From: Closterium sp. Naga37s-1
Lineage: Eukaryota; Streptophyta; Zygnematophyceae; Desmidiales; Closteriaceae
DNA length: 64,000 bases
Direction of reading: 5' to 3'
Assembly (NCBI GenBank): GCA_947471745.1
Contig: CANJKZ010000770.1
Span: 186,001 to 250,000, forward strand
Shown here: positions 22,866 through 35,236 of the stretch, piece by piece
How the letters are laid out: every line of letters starts with the position of its first letter
Numbering within the stretch: the first letter of the stretch is position 1
Notes under the pieces: generated by a model
Database searches by the model: none
What the model was told of the DNA's origin: nothing
Seen by the model: only the letters and a program-made list of their open reading frames with translations
Made by a program: the position numbers and the translations under genes

Positions 22866-24463
22866 ACCGCCTTGGCACCAAGCTTGTTGTGCCGAAGATG
22901 CTTAGGCACGAGCGCCATGCACATGCACCCGAACACCCGAAGCATATCCACCTTTGGCTTCCTTCCTAGCCACTCCACATAGGGCACCCATTTGTCTGCT
23001 CCCACATGAGTCAAGGCTCTGTTCTTGGCCACACACGCGCTCCGCACCGCATCAGGCCAGAAATAGTCGGGTAGCCCGGCTTCAATGAGCAACCCGCGTG
23101 CCGCCTCCGTGATTGTGCGGTTCGCTCGCTCGGCGATGCCGTTCATTGCAGGGGAGTATGGCATGGTGAGGGAGTGCCGAATACCATTCTTCTTCAGCCA
23201 CAACCCAAACTCCTTGCTCAGGAACTCTCCCCCTCGATCGGTGCGGATTGACTTGACTAGACGGTCTTGTTGCCGCTCCACCATCGGGAACCAATCCGTC
23301 TTCAACGTTTCAGCCACGTCGCTCTTCTTGGCCAGCACATACACCCAAGTCATGCGGGTGTAAACGTCAACAATGGTGAGAAAATACTCAGCTCCAGCAG
23401 CTCCAAGCTTCAGGGGGCCCACCACGTCCATCACCACCTCATCAAGCGGTGCCTTAGCCGTCGCCTCCGAACTAGAGAACGGGAATCGGGTGAACTTGGC
23501 TTGCATGCACGTCGGGCAGCCAAGTACCTCATTGGGCTCCCCCTTCACACGTATGCCAGCAACCATCTCATTCTTCACTAGCTGCTGCAAGATGGGCAGG
23601 GCCACATGCCCCATGCGCCGATGCAAGGTGAGCCAATCACACTCCCCCGTAGCCGAAGTTGGATTGGAGAATGCCGCGCTCGCAATAGCGCCCCACATAC
23701 TCTCTCCGTAGTCCTCCTCCGCTGCTGCCTCGGGGTTCTCCTCACCCTTTTGCTGCTCCTTGGTTGCTGCACCACTCTCCTTAGGTTCACTGAACTTTCT
23801 GGTCCCTCCAGGTTTGCTCTTCTTGAGCTCATTCTCCTTAGCGCGACCGTTCGCGCCATCGTCGCTACCAACCGCTCCATCCTTGGTGCTGATGCTTGCT
23901 GCCACTTGCCTCTCCTTAGGCATAGGGACCACTGGGATCTGCCACATCTCGTTGTAGACATCCCTGTCCTCATGAAGGTCCCAGAGAATTCGATCGCCAA
24001 GCCTTGCGGTGTAGGTCTTGGCTCCCTTCGAGTTCGTGTCCATGCCGGCCTTTGCCAACCGCCGCACGGAAATCAGGTTTGCAGCAAGGCTGGGCACCCA
24101 AAGCACGTTCTTGAGGCCCACCATCTTCCCATCAGCACCCTTGAACATGGCCTTCCCCATGCCTTTCACCTCAGCTCGCTGCCCCAAAGCCGATGTGACA
24201 TGCTTCACCGGTGACGGCTCGAGTTCGGTGAGCAAGTCCGGGCGAGGTGTCATGCTATAGGTAGCGCCACTATCAATCACCCAATAGTCCAGGGGGTGTA
24301 GGGTCACCTTCCCCACAGCTGCTGGCTCCTCAAAGCCTTCATCCTTCTCTGGACCAGCCGGTGCTTGCGTCGACACGAAGTAGAATAGACCCGGGTATCG
24401 ATCGTCGCTCGGGTCCTTGTCGTTGTCTCCGCTCTTCATGTTTGCACAGTCGGATTTCTGCAC
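22799..24463 (-). pseudogene. Copia-1 pol, protease-integrase part
   Basis: 554 codons. The first few residues come from the truncated LTR, so this is not the natural start. The aspartic protease active site DSGA is at residues 64-67. Integrase follows with an HHCC zinc finger (HRRMGH...CPTC) and the catalytic D, D and E in contexts DVVGP, RTDRGGEF and NGIAERANR. The frame runs out near 22,860 in the post-integrase GKxxW-like region, where the reading continues in another frame as the RT part. Family knowledge: protease matures Gag-Pol and integrase inserts the cDNA. Gag and the primer site are absent, so function is lost. Confidence 0.9.
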
Positions 24464-25224
24464 AGCGGCTTCAACCGTTCATAGCGTTCTGGTCACAGCT
24501 TTAAATGACCTCATTCAACTTGGATCTGGAGCGTCTTACTGTCGCCTACAATAGGCAATTTAGATCGCACGATTTCACCAAGTATTGACGACACAGCGTC
24601 AGTTTGAACGAACGGCACTATGGCAGCCACTATAGTCTTAGAACACAAGATAGGAAGAGTTAGGAAGAGTTACGAGTTGGGAATGACTCCCAGCTCCTAC
24701 AAACCCCAAGAGCCGAGGTACAGTGATGTGGAACAGTGCCGCACTGTCCCCAACCACGAAGGGTCTCGAAACTACCCTTCACTAGGGCCTACACCAAGTG
24801 AAATGCTACACTACACAAAGTAATGTAACTATCTTCAATATCTTGAGGTGTACCCTTTTGGCGAGCTTCGAAATCACTTGAGGCTTGACACCAAGGCTCG
24901 GGCTCTTCATCACAAACTCATCCTTGAGTTCTTGATGGGTCTTCTGCACACACCTGCGACACGCCGAACGTTCGACACATGACAAAATAGAAACCGCGCA
25001 CGACAAAATAGAAATCGCGCGCGAGACACAAACGACCGCGTAACACGCGTCTAGCGATAACTCGCTATTGACTCGACACACACACTCGACATCATGACTC
25101 AACATTCACACACAATTATAAGCATGAAATATATATTATCCCATGCCCTCATACCATTCCATACACACACACATGCACGCACACGGACAACAAGCCGAGT
25201 GCAAACCGTAGGGTTGCACCAACA
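24443..25224 (-). repeat. Copia-1 5' LTR, truncated on the inner side
   Basis: Aligns with the left LTR from TGCACA onward; the inner 47 bp are lost at the deletion point. It carries an extra segment of about 62 bp (near 24,820-24,885, between CTACACAAA and CACCAAGGCTC) absent from the other LTR. Confidence 0.88.
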
Positions 25225-28200
25225 TTTTCTTCCGCCGGGTCACGTAACTGCGCTTCTCTGGTCCTATTACCAAGCCAGCAAGGGCATGGGAGGGTTGCGA
25301 GCATCATCGGTCATCGGCGATCGCGAATGGAGAGCGCTCGCTGCACTTCCTGCACATGTGCGTATCCTTCCGCATTTTGAGGCTAGAAGCGCTCGTTTCG
25401 AGCGTTTTTCTTCCGCCGGGTCACGTGGCTGCGCTTCTCTGGTCCTATTACCAAGCCAGCAAGGGCATGGGAGGATTGCGAGCATCATCGGTCATCGGCG
25501 ATCGCGAATGGAGAGCGCCCGCTACACTTCCTGCACATGTGCGTATCCTTCCGCATTTTGAGGCTGGAAGCGCTCGTTCCGAGCGTTTTTCTTCCGCCGG
25601 GTCACACGGCTGCGCTTGTCTGGTCCTACTACCAAGCCAGCAAGGGCGTGGGAGGGTTGCGAGCATCATCGACCATCGGCGATCGCGAATGGAGAGCGCC
25701 CGCTGCACTTCCTACACATGTGCGTATCCTTCCGCATTTTGGGGCTGGAAGCGCTCGTTCCGAGCGTTTTTCTTCCGCCGAGTCACGTGGCTGCGCTTCT
25801 CTGGTCCTATTAACAAGCCAGCAAGGGCGTGGGAGGGTTGCGAGCATCATCGGTCATCGGCGATCGCGAATGGAGAGCGCCCGCTGCACTTCCTGCACAT
25901 GTGCATATCCTTCCGCATTTTGAGGCTAGAAGCGCTCGTTTCGAGCGTTTTTCTTCCGCCGGGTCACGTGGCTGCGCTTCTCTGGTCCTATTACCAAGCC
26001 AGCAAGGGCATGGGAGGATTGCAAGCATCATTGGTCATCGGCGATCGCGAATGGAGAGCGCCCGCTGCACTTCCTGCACATGTGCGTATCCTTCTGCATT
26101 TTGAGGCTGGAAGCGCTCGTTCCGAGCGTTTTTCTTCCGCCGGGTCACACGGCTGCGCTTGTCTGGTCCTACTACCAAGCCAGCAAGGGCGTGGGAGGGT
26201 TGCGAGCATCATCGGCCATCGGCGATCGCGAATGGAGAGCGCCCGCTGCACTTCCTGCACATGTGCGTATCCTTCCGCATTTTGGGGCTGGAAGCGCTCG
26301 TTCCGAGCGTTTTTCTTCCGCCGAGTCACGTGGCTGCGCTTCTCTGGTCCTATTAACAAGCCAGCAAGGGCGTGGGAGGGTTGCGAGCATCATCGGTCAT
26401 CGGCGATCGCGAATGGAGAGCGCCCGCTGCACTTCCTGCACATGTGCGTATCCTTCAGCATTTAAGGGCTGGAAGCGCTCGTTCCGAGCGTTTTTCTTCC
26501 GCCGGGTCACGTGGCTGCGCTTTTCTGATCCTATTACCAATCCAGCAAGGGCGTGGGAGGGTTGCGAGCATCATCGGTCATCGGCGATCGCGAATGGAAA
26601 GCGCCCGCTGCACTTCCTGCACATGTGCGTATCCTTCCGCATTTTGGGGCTGGAAGCGCTCGTTTCGAGCGTTTTTCTTCCGCCGGGTCACGTAATTGCG
26701 CTTCTCTGGTCCTATTACCAAGCCAGCAAGGGCATGGGAGGGTTGCGAGCATCATCGGTCATCGGCGATCGCGAATGGAGACCGCTCGCTGCACTTCCTG
26801 CACATGTGCGTATCCTTCCGCATTTTGGGGCTGGAAGCGCTCGTTCCGAGCGTTTTTCTTCCGCTTGGTCACGTGGCTGCACTTTTCTGGTCGTATTACC
26901 AAGCCAGCAAGGGCGTGGGAGGGTTGTGAGCATCATCGGTCATCGGTGATCACGAAGGGAGAGTGCCCGCTACACTTCCTGCACATGTGCGTATCCTTCC
27001 GTATTTTGGGGCTGGAAGCGTTCGTTCCGAGCGTTTTTCTTCCGCCGGGTTAAGTAAATGCGCTTCTCTGGTCCTATTACCAAGCCAGCAAGGGCATGGG
27101 AGGGTTGCGAGCATCATCGGTCATCGGCGATCGCGAATGGAGAGCGCCCGCTGCACTTCCTGCACATGTGCGTATCCTTCAGCATTTTGGGGCTAGAAGC
27201 GCTCGTTCCGAGCGTTTTTCTTCCGCTTGGTCACGTGGCTGCGCTTGTCTGGTCCTATTACCAATCCAGCAAGGGCGTCGGAGGGTTGCGAGCATCATCG
27301 GTCATCGGCGATCGCGAATGGAGAGCGCCCGCTGCACTTCCTGCACATGTGCGTATCCTTCAGCATTTTGAGGCTAGAAGCGCTCGTTTCGAGCGTTTTT
27401 CTTCTGCCGGGTCACGTGGCTGCGCTTCTCTGGTCCTATTACCAAGCCAGCAAGGGCATGGGAGGATTGCGAGCATCATTGGTCATTGGCGATCGCGAAT
27501 GGAGAGCGCCCGCTGCACTTACTGTACATGTTCGTATCCTTCCGCATTTTGAGGCTGGAAGCGCTCGTTTCGAGCGTTTTTCTTCCACCGGGTCACGTGG
27601 CTGCGCTTGTCTGGTCCTATTACCAAACCATCAAGGGCGTGGGAGGGTTGCGAGCATCATCGGTCATCGGCCCTCGCGAATGGAGAGCGCCCGTTGAGCT
27701 TCCTCCACATGTGCGGATCCTTCCGCATTTCGAGGCTGGAAGCGCTCGTTCCGAGCGTTCTTCTTCCGCCGGGTCACGTGGCTGCGCTTGTCTGGTCCTA
27801 TTACCAAACCAGCAAGGGCGTGGGAGGGTTGCGAGCATCATCGTTCATCGGCGATCGCGAATGGAGAGCGCCCGGTGCACTTCCTGCACATGTGCGTATC
27901 CTTCCGCATTTTGAGGCTGGAAGCGCTTGTTCCGACCGTTTTTCTTCCGCCGGGTCACGTGGCTGCGCTTTTCTGGTCGTATTACCAAGCCAGCAAGGGC
28001 ATGGGAGGGTTGCGAGCACAATTGTTCATCGACGATCGCGAATGGAGAGCGCCCGCTGCACATCCTGCACATGTGCGTATCCTTCCGCATTTTGGGGCTG
28101 GAAGCGCTCGTTCCGAGCGTTTTTCTTCTGCCGGGTCACGTGGCTGCTCTTCTCTGGTCGTATTACCAAGCCAGCAAGGGCGTGGGAGGGTTTTGAGCAT

Positions 28201-31200
28201 CATCGGTCATCGGCGATCGCGAATGGAGAGCGCCCGCTGCACTTCCAGCACATGTGCGTACCCTTCCGTATTTTGGGGCTGGAAGCGCTCGCTCCGAGCG
28301 TTTTTCTTCAACCGGGTCACGTGGCTGCGCTTTTCTGGTCGTATTACCAAGCCAGCAAGGGCGTGGGAGGGTTGCGAGCATCATCGGTCATCGGCGATCG
28401 CGAATGGAGAGCGCCCGCTGCACTTCCTGCACATGTTCGTATCCTTCCGCATTTTGAGGCTGGAAGCACTCGTTCTGAGCGTTTTTATTCCATCGGGTCA
28501 CGTGGCTGCGCTTGTCTGGTCCTATTACCAAACCATCAAGGGCGTGGGAGGGTTGCGAGCATCATCGGTCATCGGCCCTCGCGAATGGAGAGCGCCCGTT
28601 GCTCTTCCTGCACATGTGCGGATCCTTCCGCATTTTGAGGCTGGAAGCGCTCGTTCCGAGCGTTCTTCTTCCGCCGGGTCACGTGGCTGCCCTTGTCCGG
28701 TCCTATTACCAAGCTAGCAAGGGCATGGGAGGGATGCGAGCATCATCGGTCATCGGCGATCGCGAATGGAGAGCGCCCGCTGCACTTCCTGCACATGTGC
28801 GGATCCTTCCGCATTTTGGGGCTGGAAGCGCTCGTTCCGAGCGTTTTTCTTCCGCCGGGTCACGTGGCTGCGCTTTTCTGGTCGTATTACCAAGCCAGCA
28901 AGGGGGTGGGAGGGTTGCGTGCATCATCGGTCATCGGCGATCGCGAATGGAGAGCGCCCGCTGCACTTCCTGCACATGTGCCTATCCTTCAGCATTTTGG
29001 GGCTTGAAGCGCTCGTTCCGAGCGTTTTTCTTCCGCCGGGTCACGTGGCTGCGCTTTTCTGGTCCTATTATCAATCCAGCAAGGGCGTGGGAGGGTTGCG
29101 AGCATCATCGGTCATCGGCGATAGCGAATGGAAAGCGCCCGCTGCACTTCCTGCACATGTGCGTATCCTTCCGCATTTTGAGGCTGGAAGCGCTCGTTCC
29201 GAGCATTTTCTTCCGCCGGGTCACGTAACTGTGCTTCTCAGGTCCTATACCAAGCCAGCAAGGGCATGGGAGGGTTGCGAGCATCATCGGTCATCGGTGA
29301 TCTCAAATGGAGAGCGCCCGCTGCACTTCCGGAACATGTTCGTATCCTTCCGCATTTTGGGGCTGGAAGCGCTTGTTCCGAGCGTTTTTTTTTCTGCCGG
29401 GTCACATGGCTGCGCTTTTCTGGTCCTATTACCAATCCAGCAAGGGCATGGGAGGGATGCGATCATCATCGGTCATCGGCGATCGCGAATGGAGAGCGCC
29501 GGCTGCACTTCCTGCACATGTGCGTAACCTTCCGCATTTTGGGGCTGGAAGCGCTCGTTCCGAGCGTTTTTCTTCCGCCGAGTCACGTCGCTGCGCTTCT
29601 CTGGTCCTATTAACAAGCCAGCAAGGGCGTGGGAGGGTTGCGAGCATCATCGGTCATCGGCGATCGCGAATGGAGAGCGCCCGCTGCACTTCCTGCACAT
29701 GTGCATATCCTTCCGCATTTTGAGGCTAGAAGCGCTCGTTTCGAGCGTTTTTCTTCCGCCGGGTCACGTGGCTGCGCTTCTCTGGTCCTATTACCAAGCC
29801 AGCAAGGGCATGGGAGGATTGCGAGCATCATCGGTCATCGGCGATCGCGAATGGAGAGCGCCCGCTGCACTTCCTGCACATGTGCGTATCCTTCCGCATT
29901 TTGAGGCTGGAAGCGCTCGTTCCGAGCGTTTTTCTTCCGCCGGGTCACACGGCTGCGCTTGTCTGGTCCTACTACCAAGCCAGCAAGGGCGTGGGAGGGT
30001 TGCGAGCATCATCGGCCATCGGCGATCGCGAATGGAGAGCGCTCGCTGCACTTCCTGCACATGTGCGTATCCTTCCGCATTTTGGGGCTGGAAGTGCTCG
30101 TTCCGAGCGTTTTTCTTCCGCCGAGTCACGTGGCTGCGCTTCTCTGGTCCTATTAACAAGCCAGCAAGGGCGTGGGAGGGTTGCGAGCATCATCGGTCAT
30201 TGGTGATCGCGAATGGAGAGCGCTCGCTGCACTTCCTGCACATGTGCCTATCCTTCAGCATTTTGGGGCTTGAAGCGCTCGTTCCGAGCGTTTTTCTTCC
30301 GCCGGGTCACGTGGCTGCGCTTTTCTGGTCCTATTATCAATCCAGCAAGGGCGTGGGAGGGTTGCGAGCATCATCGGTCATCGGCGATAGCGAATGGAAA
30401 GCGCCCGCTGCACTTCCTGCACATGTGCGTATCCTTCCGCATTTTGAGGCTGGAAGCGCTCGTTCCGAGCGTTTTTCTTCCGCCGGGTCACACGGCTGCG
30501 CTTGTCTGGTCCTACTACCAAGCCAGCAAGGGCGTGGGAGGGTTGCGAGCATCATCGGCCATCGGCGATCGCGAATGGAGAGCGCCCGCTGCACTTCCTG
30601 CACATGTGCGTATCCTTCCGCATTTTGGGGCTGGAAGCGCTCGTTCCGAGCGTTTTTCTTCCGCCGAGTCACGTGGCTGCGCTTCTCTGGTCCTATTAAC
30701 AAGCCAGCAAGGGCGTGGGAGGGTTGTGAGCATCATCGGTCATTGGTGATCGCGAATGGAGAGCGCCCGCTGCACTTCCTGCACATGTGCGTATCCTTCA
30801 GCATTTTGGGGCTGGAAGCGCTCGTTCCGATTTTTTTCTTCCGCCGGGTCACGTGGCTGCGCTTTTCTGGTCCCATTACCAATCCAGCAAGGGCGTGGGA
30901 GGGTTGCGAGCATCATCGGTCATCGGCGATCGCGAATGGAAAGCGCCCGCTGCACTTCCTGCACATGTGCGTACCCTTCCGCATTTTGGGGCTGGAAGCG
31001 CTCGTTTCGAGCGTTTTTCTTCCGCCGGGTCACGTAATTGCGCTTCTCTGGTCCTATTACCAAGCCAGCAAGGGCATGGGAGGGTTGCGAGCATCATCGG
31101 TCATCGGCGATCGCGAATGGAGACCGCTCGCTGCACTTCCTGCACATGTGCGTATCCTTCCGCATTTTGGGGCTGGAAGCGCTCGTTCCGAGCGTTTTTC

Positions 31201-31453
31201 TTCCGCTTGGTCACGTGGCTGCGCTTTTCTGGTCGTATTACCAAGCCAGCAAGGGCGTGGGAGGGTTGTGAGCATCATCGGTCATCGGTGATCACGAAGG
31301 GAGAGTGCCCGCTGCACTTCCTGCACATGTGCGTATCCTTCCGTATTTTGGGGCTGGAAGCGTTCGTTCCGAGCGTTTTTCTTCCGCCGGGTTACGTAAC
31401 TGCGCTTCTCTGGTCCTATTACCAAGCCAGCAAGGGCATGGGAGGGTTGCGAG
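25225..31453. repeat. Satellite B1 array between Copia-1 and Copia-2
   Basis: About 34 monomers of 181 bp. The stretch from about 27,250 to 30,200 has the same ordered set of variants as 38,060 to 41,010 (see the long duplication entry). No gene seen. Confidence 0.95.
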
Positions 31454-32322
31454 TGTTGAGTGATGCTACCATTCGAATTCACGTCTGTCTGCCTCCCATC
31501 ATATGTTCGTGCGTTGCATGCGTGTTGTGAGTGTGTGCAAGAAGTTGTGTTTTGTGCGGTTTGGTTTTTTTCGAGTGTGTGTGTGAATGTTATTTGGCTT
31601 GAGCAGATATCTGAAGTGACTCCTCTGCTCAAGAGCTTTCCGAGGAACCAAGTATCGCTTCAATCGGAGCACGAACAAGAGAGTTACGAACGTTGGAGTT
31701 CGTATGCTTTTGTTATTTGGTTGTGGTGACTATGGGAAGTTGTGGGGTTGACTCAATATGGGGTACAGACTTTTGGGGGTTGGGAAATTCGTCTTTTCTA
31801 CTGTAGTTGCTGCCAAATGGTTGGGAGAAACCAAACCAGGTTGGCAAGTGTGGCCAAGTTGGGTTGAGGTGGATTGTGGAGGTTGGGATAGTGACAAAGG
31901 TCAAAGTTGGGTTGCCTATGGGGAAGGGAATTGTATGGCATGGGGGTTTCCTTGGTTGGGGACTCTCTTGGGACCTTCCCTCTCGTCCTCCTCATCCCTT
32001 CCACCTGGTTTAGTGCTACTCCAATTCTCTTGTGTGAACTTGTGAGATCATTGTGATTGAGTTACGTTTTCTATGGCAGCATACCCCCTAGTGCGCCGAA
32101 GTTCATAACTCGAGTTATACTCCATATTTTGATACTATTCAAATTGGGAAAGATAGCCACGGTCAAGGGCTACAACATACTCGAGTTTGAAAGAATTCTA
32201 ACTGTGGACCTTTCGTCGACGACGTTTCTTGTGACGACGACTTTTCTGTCCAGAATTGTAGTTGACGATTTTGAGATATTTCAGCCCCTAATCTTCATAG
32301 ACTCCGTCCTTAATCTCTAACA
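31454..32322 (+). repeat. Copia-2 5' LTR (869 bp)
   Basis: TGTTGAGTGA...CTCTAACA with TG/CA ends. It contains short frames of no recognisable product that recur identically in the 3' LTR. Confidence 0.96.
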
Positions 32323-32324
32323 AG

Positions 32325-32336
32325 TGGTATCAGAGC
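32325..32336 (+). other. Copia-2 primer-binding site (tRNA-iMet type)
   Basis: TGGTATCAGAGC two bases after the 5' LTR. Confidence 0.93.
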
Positions 32337-32558
32337 TGATTAAGGACCCTATGAGGAGTCTACTGAAGTGTGAAGACCCTCTTAGACCCACCATGGCCTG
32401 TGGGCGTGCCTAAGTGGAGTTCTGGAGGTTGGATGTGACTTCCGCTAAGGGGAAACTTTGCCGAAATTTCGTTGGCGCCGACACTTGTGAAGATTGTGTG
32501 GATCTACATTGTGACCAGCAAAGGGGGGAGCTGAAACCTCTGATTGGGAGCAGAGGAG

Positions 32559-33293
32559 ATGAATCAAGGGAGTGGAGATGCAGCTGAGAAGAGGAGTGAA
32601 CCGCCACCATCCAAGATCGAAGCTTTGGATGGCTCCAACTATGAGGAATGGAGCGGGCGGATGCGGAGCGCCTTCAAGCGCTACAAGCTGCTGAAAATTG
32701 CAATGGGAGAGGAGAAGATGCCGGGGGAAGGAGATGCCCGTGATCGGTGGATTGAGAAGAGCGCGGTGCTTTACGACCTCATCCTCCAATCGGTCAACAA
32801 CGACATGTTCCAGCACATCAAGGATTTGGTGGAGTTGGATGATTCCGGACCGAAGGCATGGAAGCTGCTACGCGACGTGATTCAGCCCAACACGCTGCCG
32901 ATGGTGATTGTGTTGGAGAAGGAGTTGGCTGCCCTCTCCATGAAACCGGGAGATGATGTGAAACCGGTCCTTGACAAGATCAAGGACACCTATGCGAGGA
33001 TGGCAGCGGCGGGCAGCGAAGTGTCGCAGATGCAACAGTGCACCAAGATCATCTCGGTGCTCGACAACTCGTGGGACAACCTCATCCCCACCCTCAACGT
33101 TCAGCAGGACAAATGGACGCCTGAGTGGCTACGGCAGCAGATTCTGCAGGAGGACTTCCGCAGACGCCACACGGGAGGTGGTGCTGCCAACAAAACTGCT
33201 GAGGGGTATGGAGCTGCAGGAGGCAGCAGGAAGAGGGGGAGGGAGAGGCCGAGGCCGTGGGAGAGGCTTTGGCAGAGGGAGAGGCCGAGGTGA
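32559..33293 (+). CDS. Copia-2 gag (capsid part)
   Basis: About 244 residues from the first ATG in a frame open since 32544 (that earlier start is TTG). The N-terminal half has the plant Copia Gag pattern (LDGSNYEEWSGRM, then RWIEKSAVLYDLILQSV and WKLLRDV) of the UBN2/DUF4219-type capsid. Family knowledge: it assembles virus-like particles in the cytoplasm. The frame ends at 33293 inside an Arg/Gly-rich tract. The natural continuation (RGG-rich nucleocapsid and zinc knuckle) lies in the +1 frame, joined somewhere in 33,190-33,245 around a purine run. It is either a programmed +1 frameshift or a one-base mutation. The LTRs are almost identical, so there has been little time for decay. Confidence 0.88.
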   Translation: MNQGSGDAAEKRSEPPPSKIEALDGSNYEEWSGRMRSAFKRYKLLKIAMGEEKMPGEGDARDRWIEKSAVLYDLILQSVNNDMFQHIKDLVELDDSGPKAWKLLRDVIQPNTLPMVIVLEKELAALSMKPGDDVKPVLDKIKDTYARMAAAGSEVSQMQQCTKIISVLDNSWDNLIPTLNVQQDKWTPEWLRQQILQEDFRRRHTGGGAANKTAEGYGAAGGSRKRGRERPRPWERLWQRERPR

Positions 33294-35205
33294 CTACAAT
33301 GAGGGGCATGGGAGCTCTGGTGGCAGGGGGAGCACCCGAATGGAGGGTGCGTGCTGGTACTGCAAGAAGGCTGGACACCCGTGGTTCAAGTGTTTCAGCC
33401 GGCCTGAGGGATGGGCCCCTCCAGGCATGAAGCCGCCAAGTGGTGAACGTGCACGCGGTGGCGCTGTGCAAGGTTCAGGTGCACAAGGTGATGGTGCACA
33501 AGGTAAAGCCGACCCTGGGATGTTCCTCATGGTTGAGGATGTGCAAGGGAGTGGGGGTGATGTGGGTTCAGTTGGGAAGGTTGTGATGCACCCCCTCACT
33601 CACTGGGTGATCGATTCAGGTTGCACGAGTCATATGACCCCACGGGCAGATTTGCTTGATGAGGTAAAACCTCCTGGGAAGATCAAGTTTGTGGCTGCCG
33701 CTTCAGGTGCTTTGCTCCCTGTGATTGGTGTTGGGAACGCCAAGGTGATGGGAGCCAATGGAGAGCTTGTGGGGCTTGGGAATGTGCTGTTGGTTGAAGG
33801 TTTGTCCGCTAACCTTCTTTCTGTGCGCCGACTGCAGAAGAGCAAGGCTGAAGTTACCTTCGGCCCAACCAGCTGCCGTGCAAAGCTTGGGAAGTTGCTG
33901 CTGTGGAACTTGGAGGAGAAGAGCAGCTGCATCAAGGACCTGTGGCAGCTGCCCATCATCCCTTGGAAGGGGAAACCACCAGCAACGGCAAACGCAGCGG
34001 CAGCGGCTAAAGCAACTTCGGGAGGAGAGGAGACTGCACCAACTGCTGGGGCCCTGGATGCAGTCAAGAAGGTGCAGCAGCCACAACAGCCACATGGTGA
34101 GGTGCTTGCTGGTGTGGATGCGACAGCTGCATGGGCAAAGGCTTCATCTGGGAGTGGTGAGGCTGATTGGGAGACGTGGCATGAGAGGCTGTGCCATGTG
34201 AACATTCCTATGCTGCAGAAGTTGGTAAAGGATGGGTGCTTGAAGGGGCTGGAGGTGAAGGGGGCAGCAAAGGAGATTGGGAGCTGCCCTACATGCCTTG
34301 AAACGAAGTTCACGAAGTTTCCCTTCAGCAGCAGCACGGGACCAGCCAAGGCACCGCTCGCGCTTGTGCACATGGATGTGGTGGGCCCCACGAGGGCCCT
34401 TTCTCTCTCGGGCAGCCGCTACTTCTTGACCATTGTGGACGACCACACGCGTGCGGTGTGGGTCTACCCTCTGAAGACTAAGGGGGAGGTGGCAGCGGCT
34501 GTTCTCAAGCAGTGGATGCCGAGAGCTCAAAGGGAGAGCGGACATAAGGTGAAGGTGATCCGCACTGACAACGGGGGAGAATTCATTGGCGCTGATTTTG
34601 AGGCGGTGCTGAAGAAGAAGGGGATCCAGCATCAGCTCACGGTGCCCTACAACCCTCAGCAGAACGGTGTGGCTGAGCGGTTCAACCGGACCCTGCAGGA
34701 AGGTGCTCGCACTCTCCTTGGGCGTGCAGGGCTGCCGGATCCGTTTTGGGTGACTGCACTGCGGCAGGTCGCCCTTGTGAAGAACAGGGTGCTGGCGACT
34801 GTGGGGGACAAGCAGTGGGTCCCCTACACCAAGTGGTATGGGATTGCACCAGCTGTGAACATGCTGAGAGCCTTTGGGTGCATGGTGGTGTTTCATGTGC
34901 CTAAGGAGAAGATGGGAAAACTGGAAGCTTCTGGGAGATGGGGAGTACACTTGGGGCTTGCTAAGGATCATAAGGGCTGGTTGATATGGGACTTGACCAG
35001 CCAGCAGCTGACTGTGTCAAGGGATGTGAAGTTCCTTGAGTCCTTGTACTACAAGGAGTGGAAGCAGCAGCAGCAGAAGCTTCCTACTACACCGCTGATC
35101 ATTGAGGCCGATGAGGTGCAGCGGCCTTCGAGGCAAGTGCAGGTCACTGTCTTAGAGGAGGAGATTTCTGGGGTGACTGAGGATGGGGGAGAACCTGAGG
35201 TGGAG

Positions 35206-35236
<31 letters not shown>

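Larger units (their letters stand above)
19907..25224 (-). mobile_element. Copia-1: LTR retrotransposon with gag deleted
   Basis: An LTR pair (left 19907-20673; right 24443-25224, internally truncated) encloses protease, integrase, reverse transcriptase and RNase H in Copia order on the minus strand. The flanking satellite is duplicated as TATTC (19902-19906) and TTTTC (25225-25229), one mismatch. The 5' part of the interior is missing: the right LTR lacks the 47 bp next to the interior, and the primer site, gag and the region before protease are gone. The LTRs differ at roughly 2-3% of shared positions by eye, plus a 62-bp indel. It cannot be autonomous. Confidence 0.93.

Noticed and set aside
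31798-32320. Small frames in the Copia-2 LTRs (60-95 codons)
   Set aside because: They are duplicated identically in both LTRs and have no coding signature.
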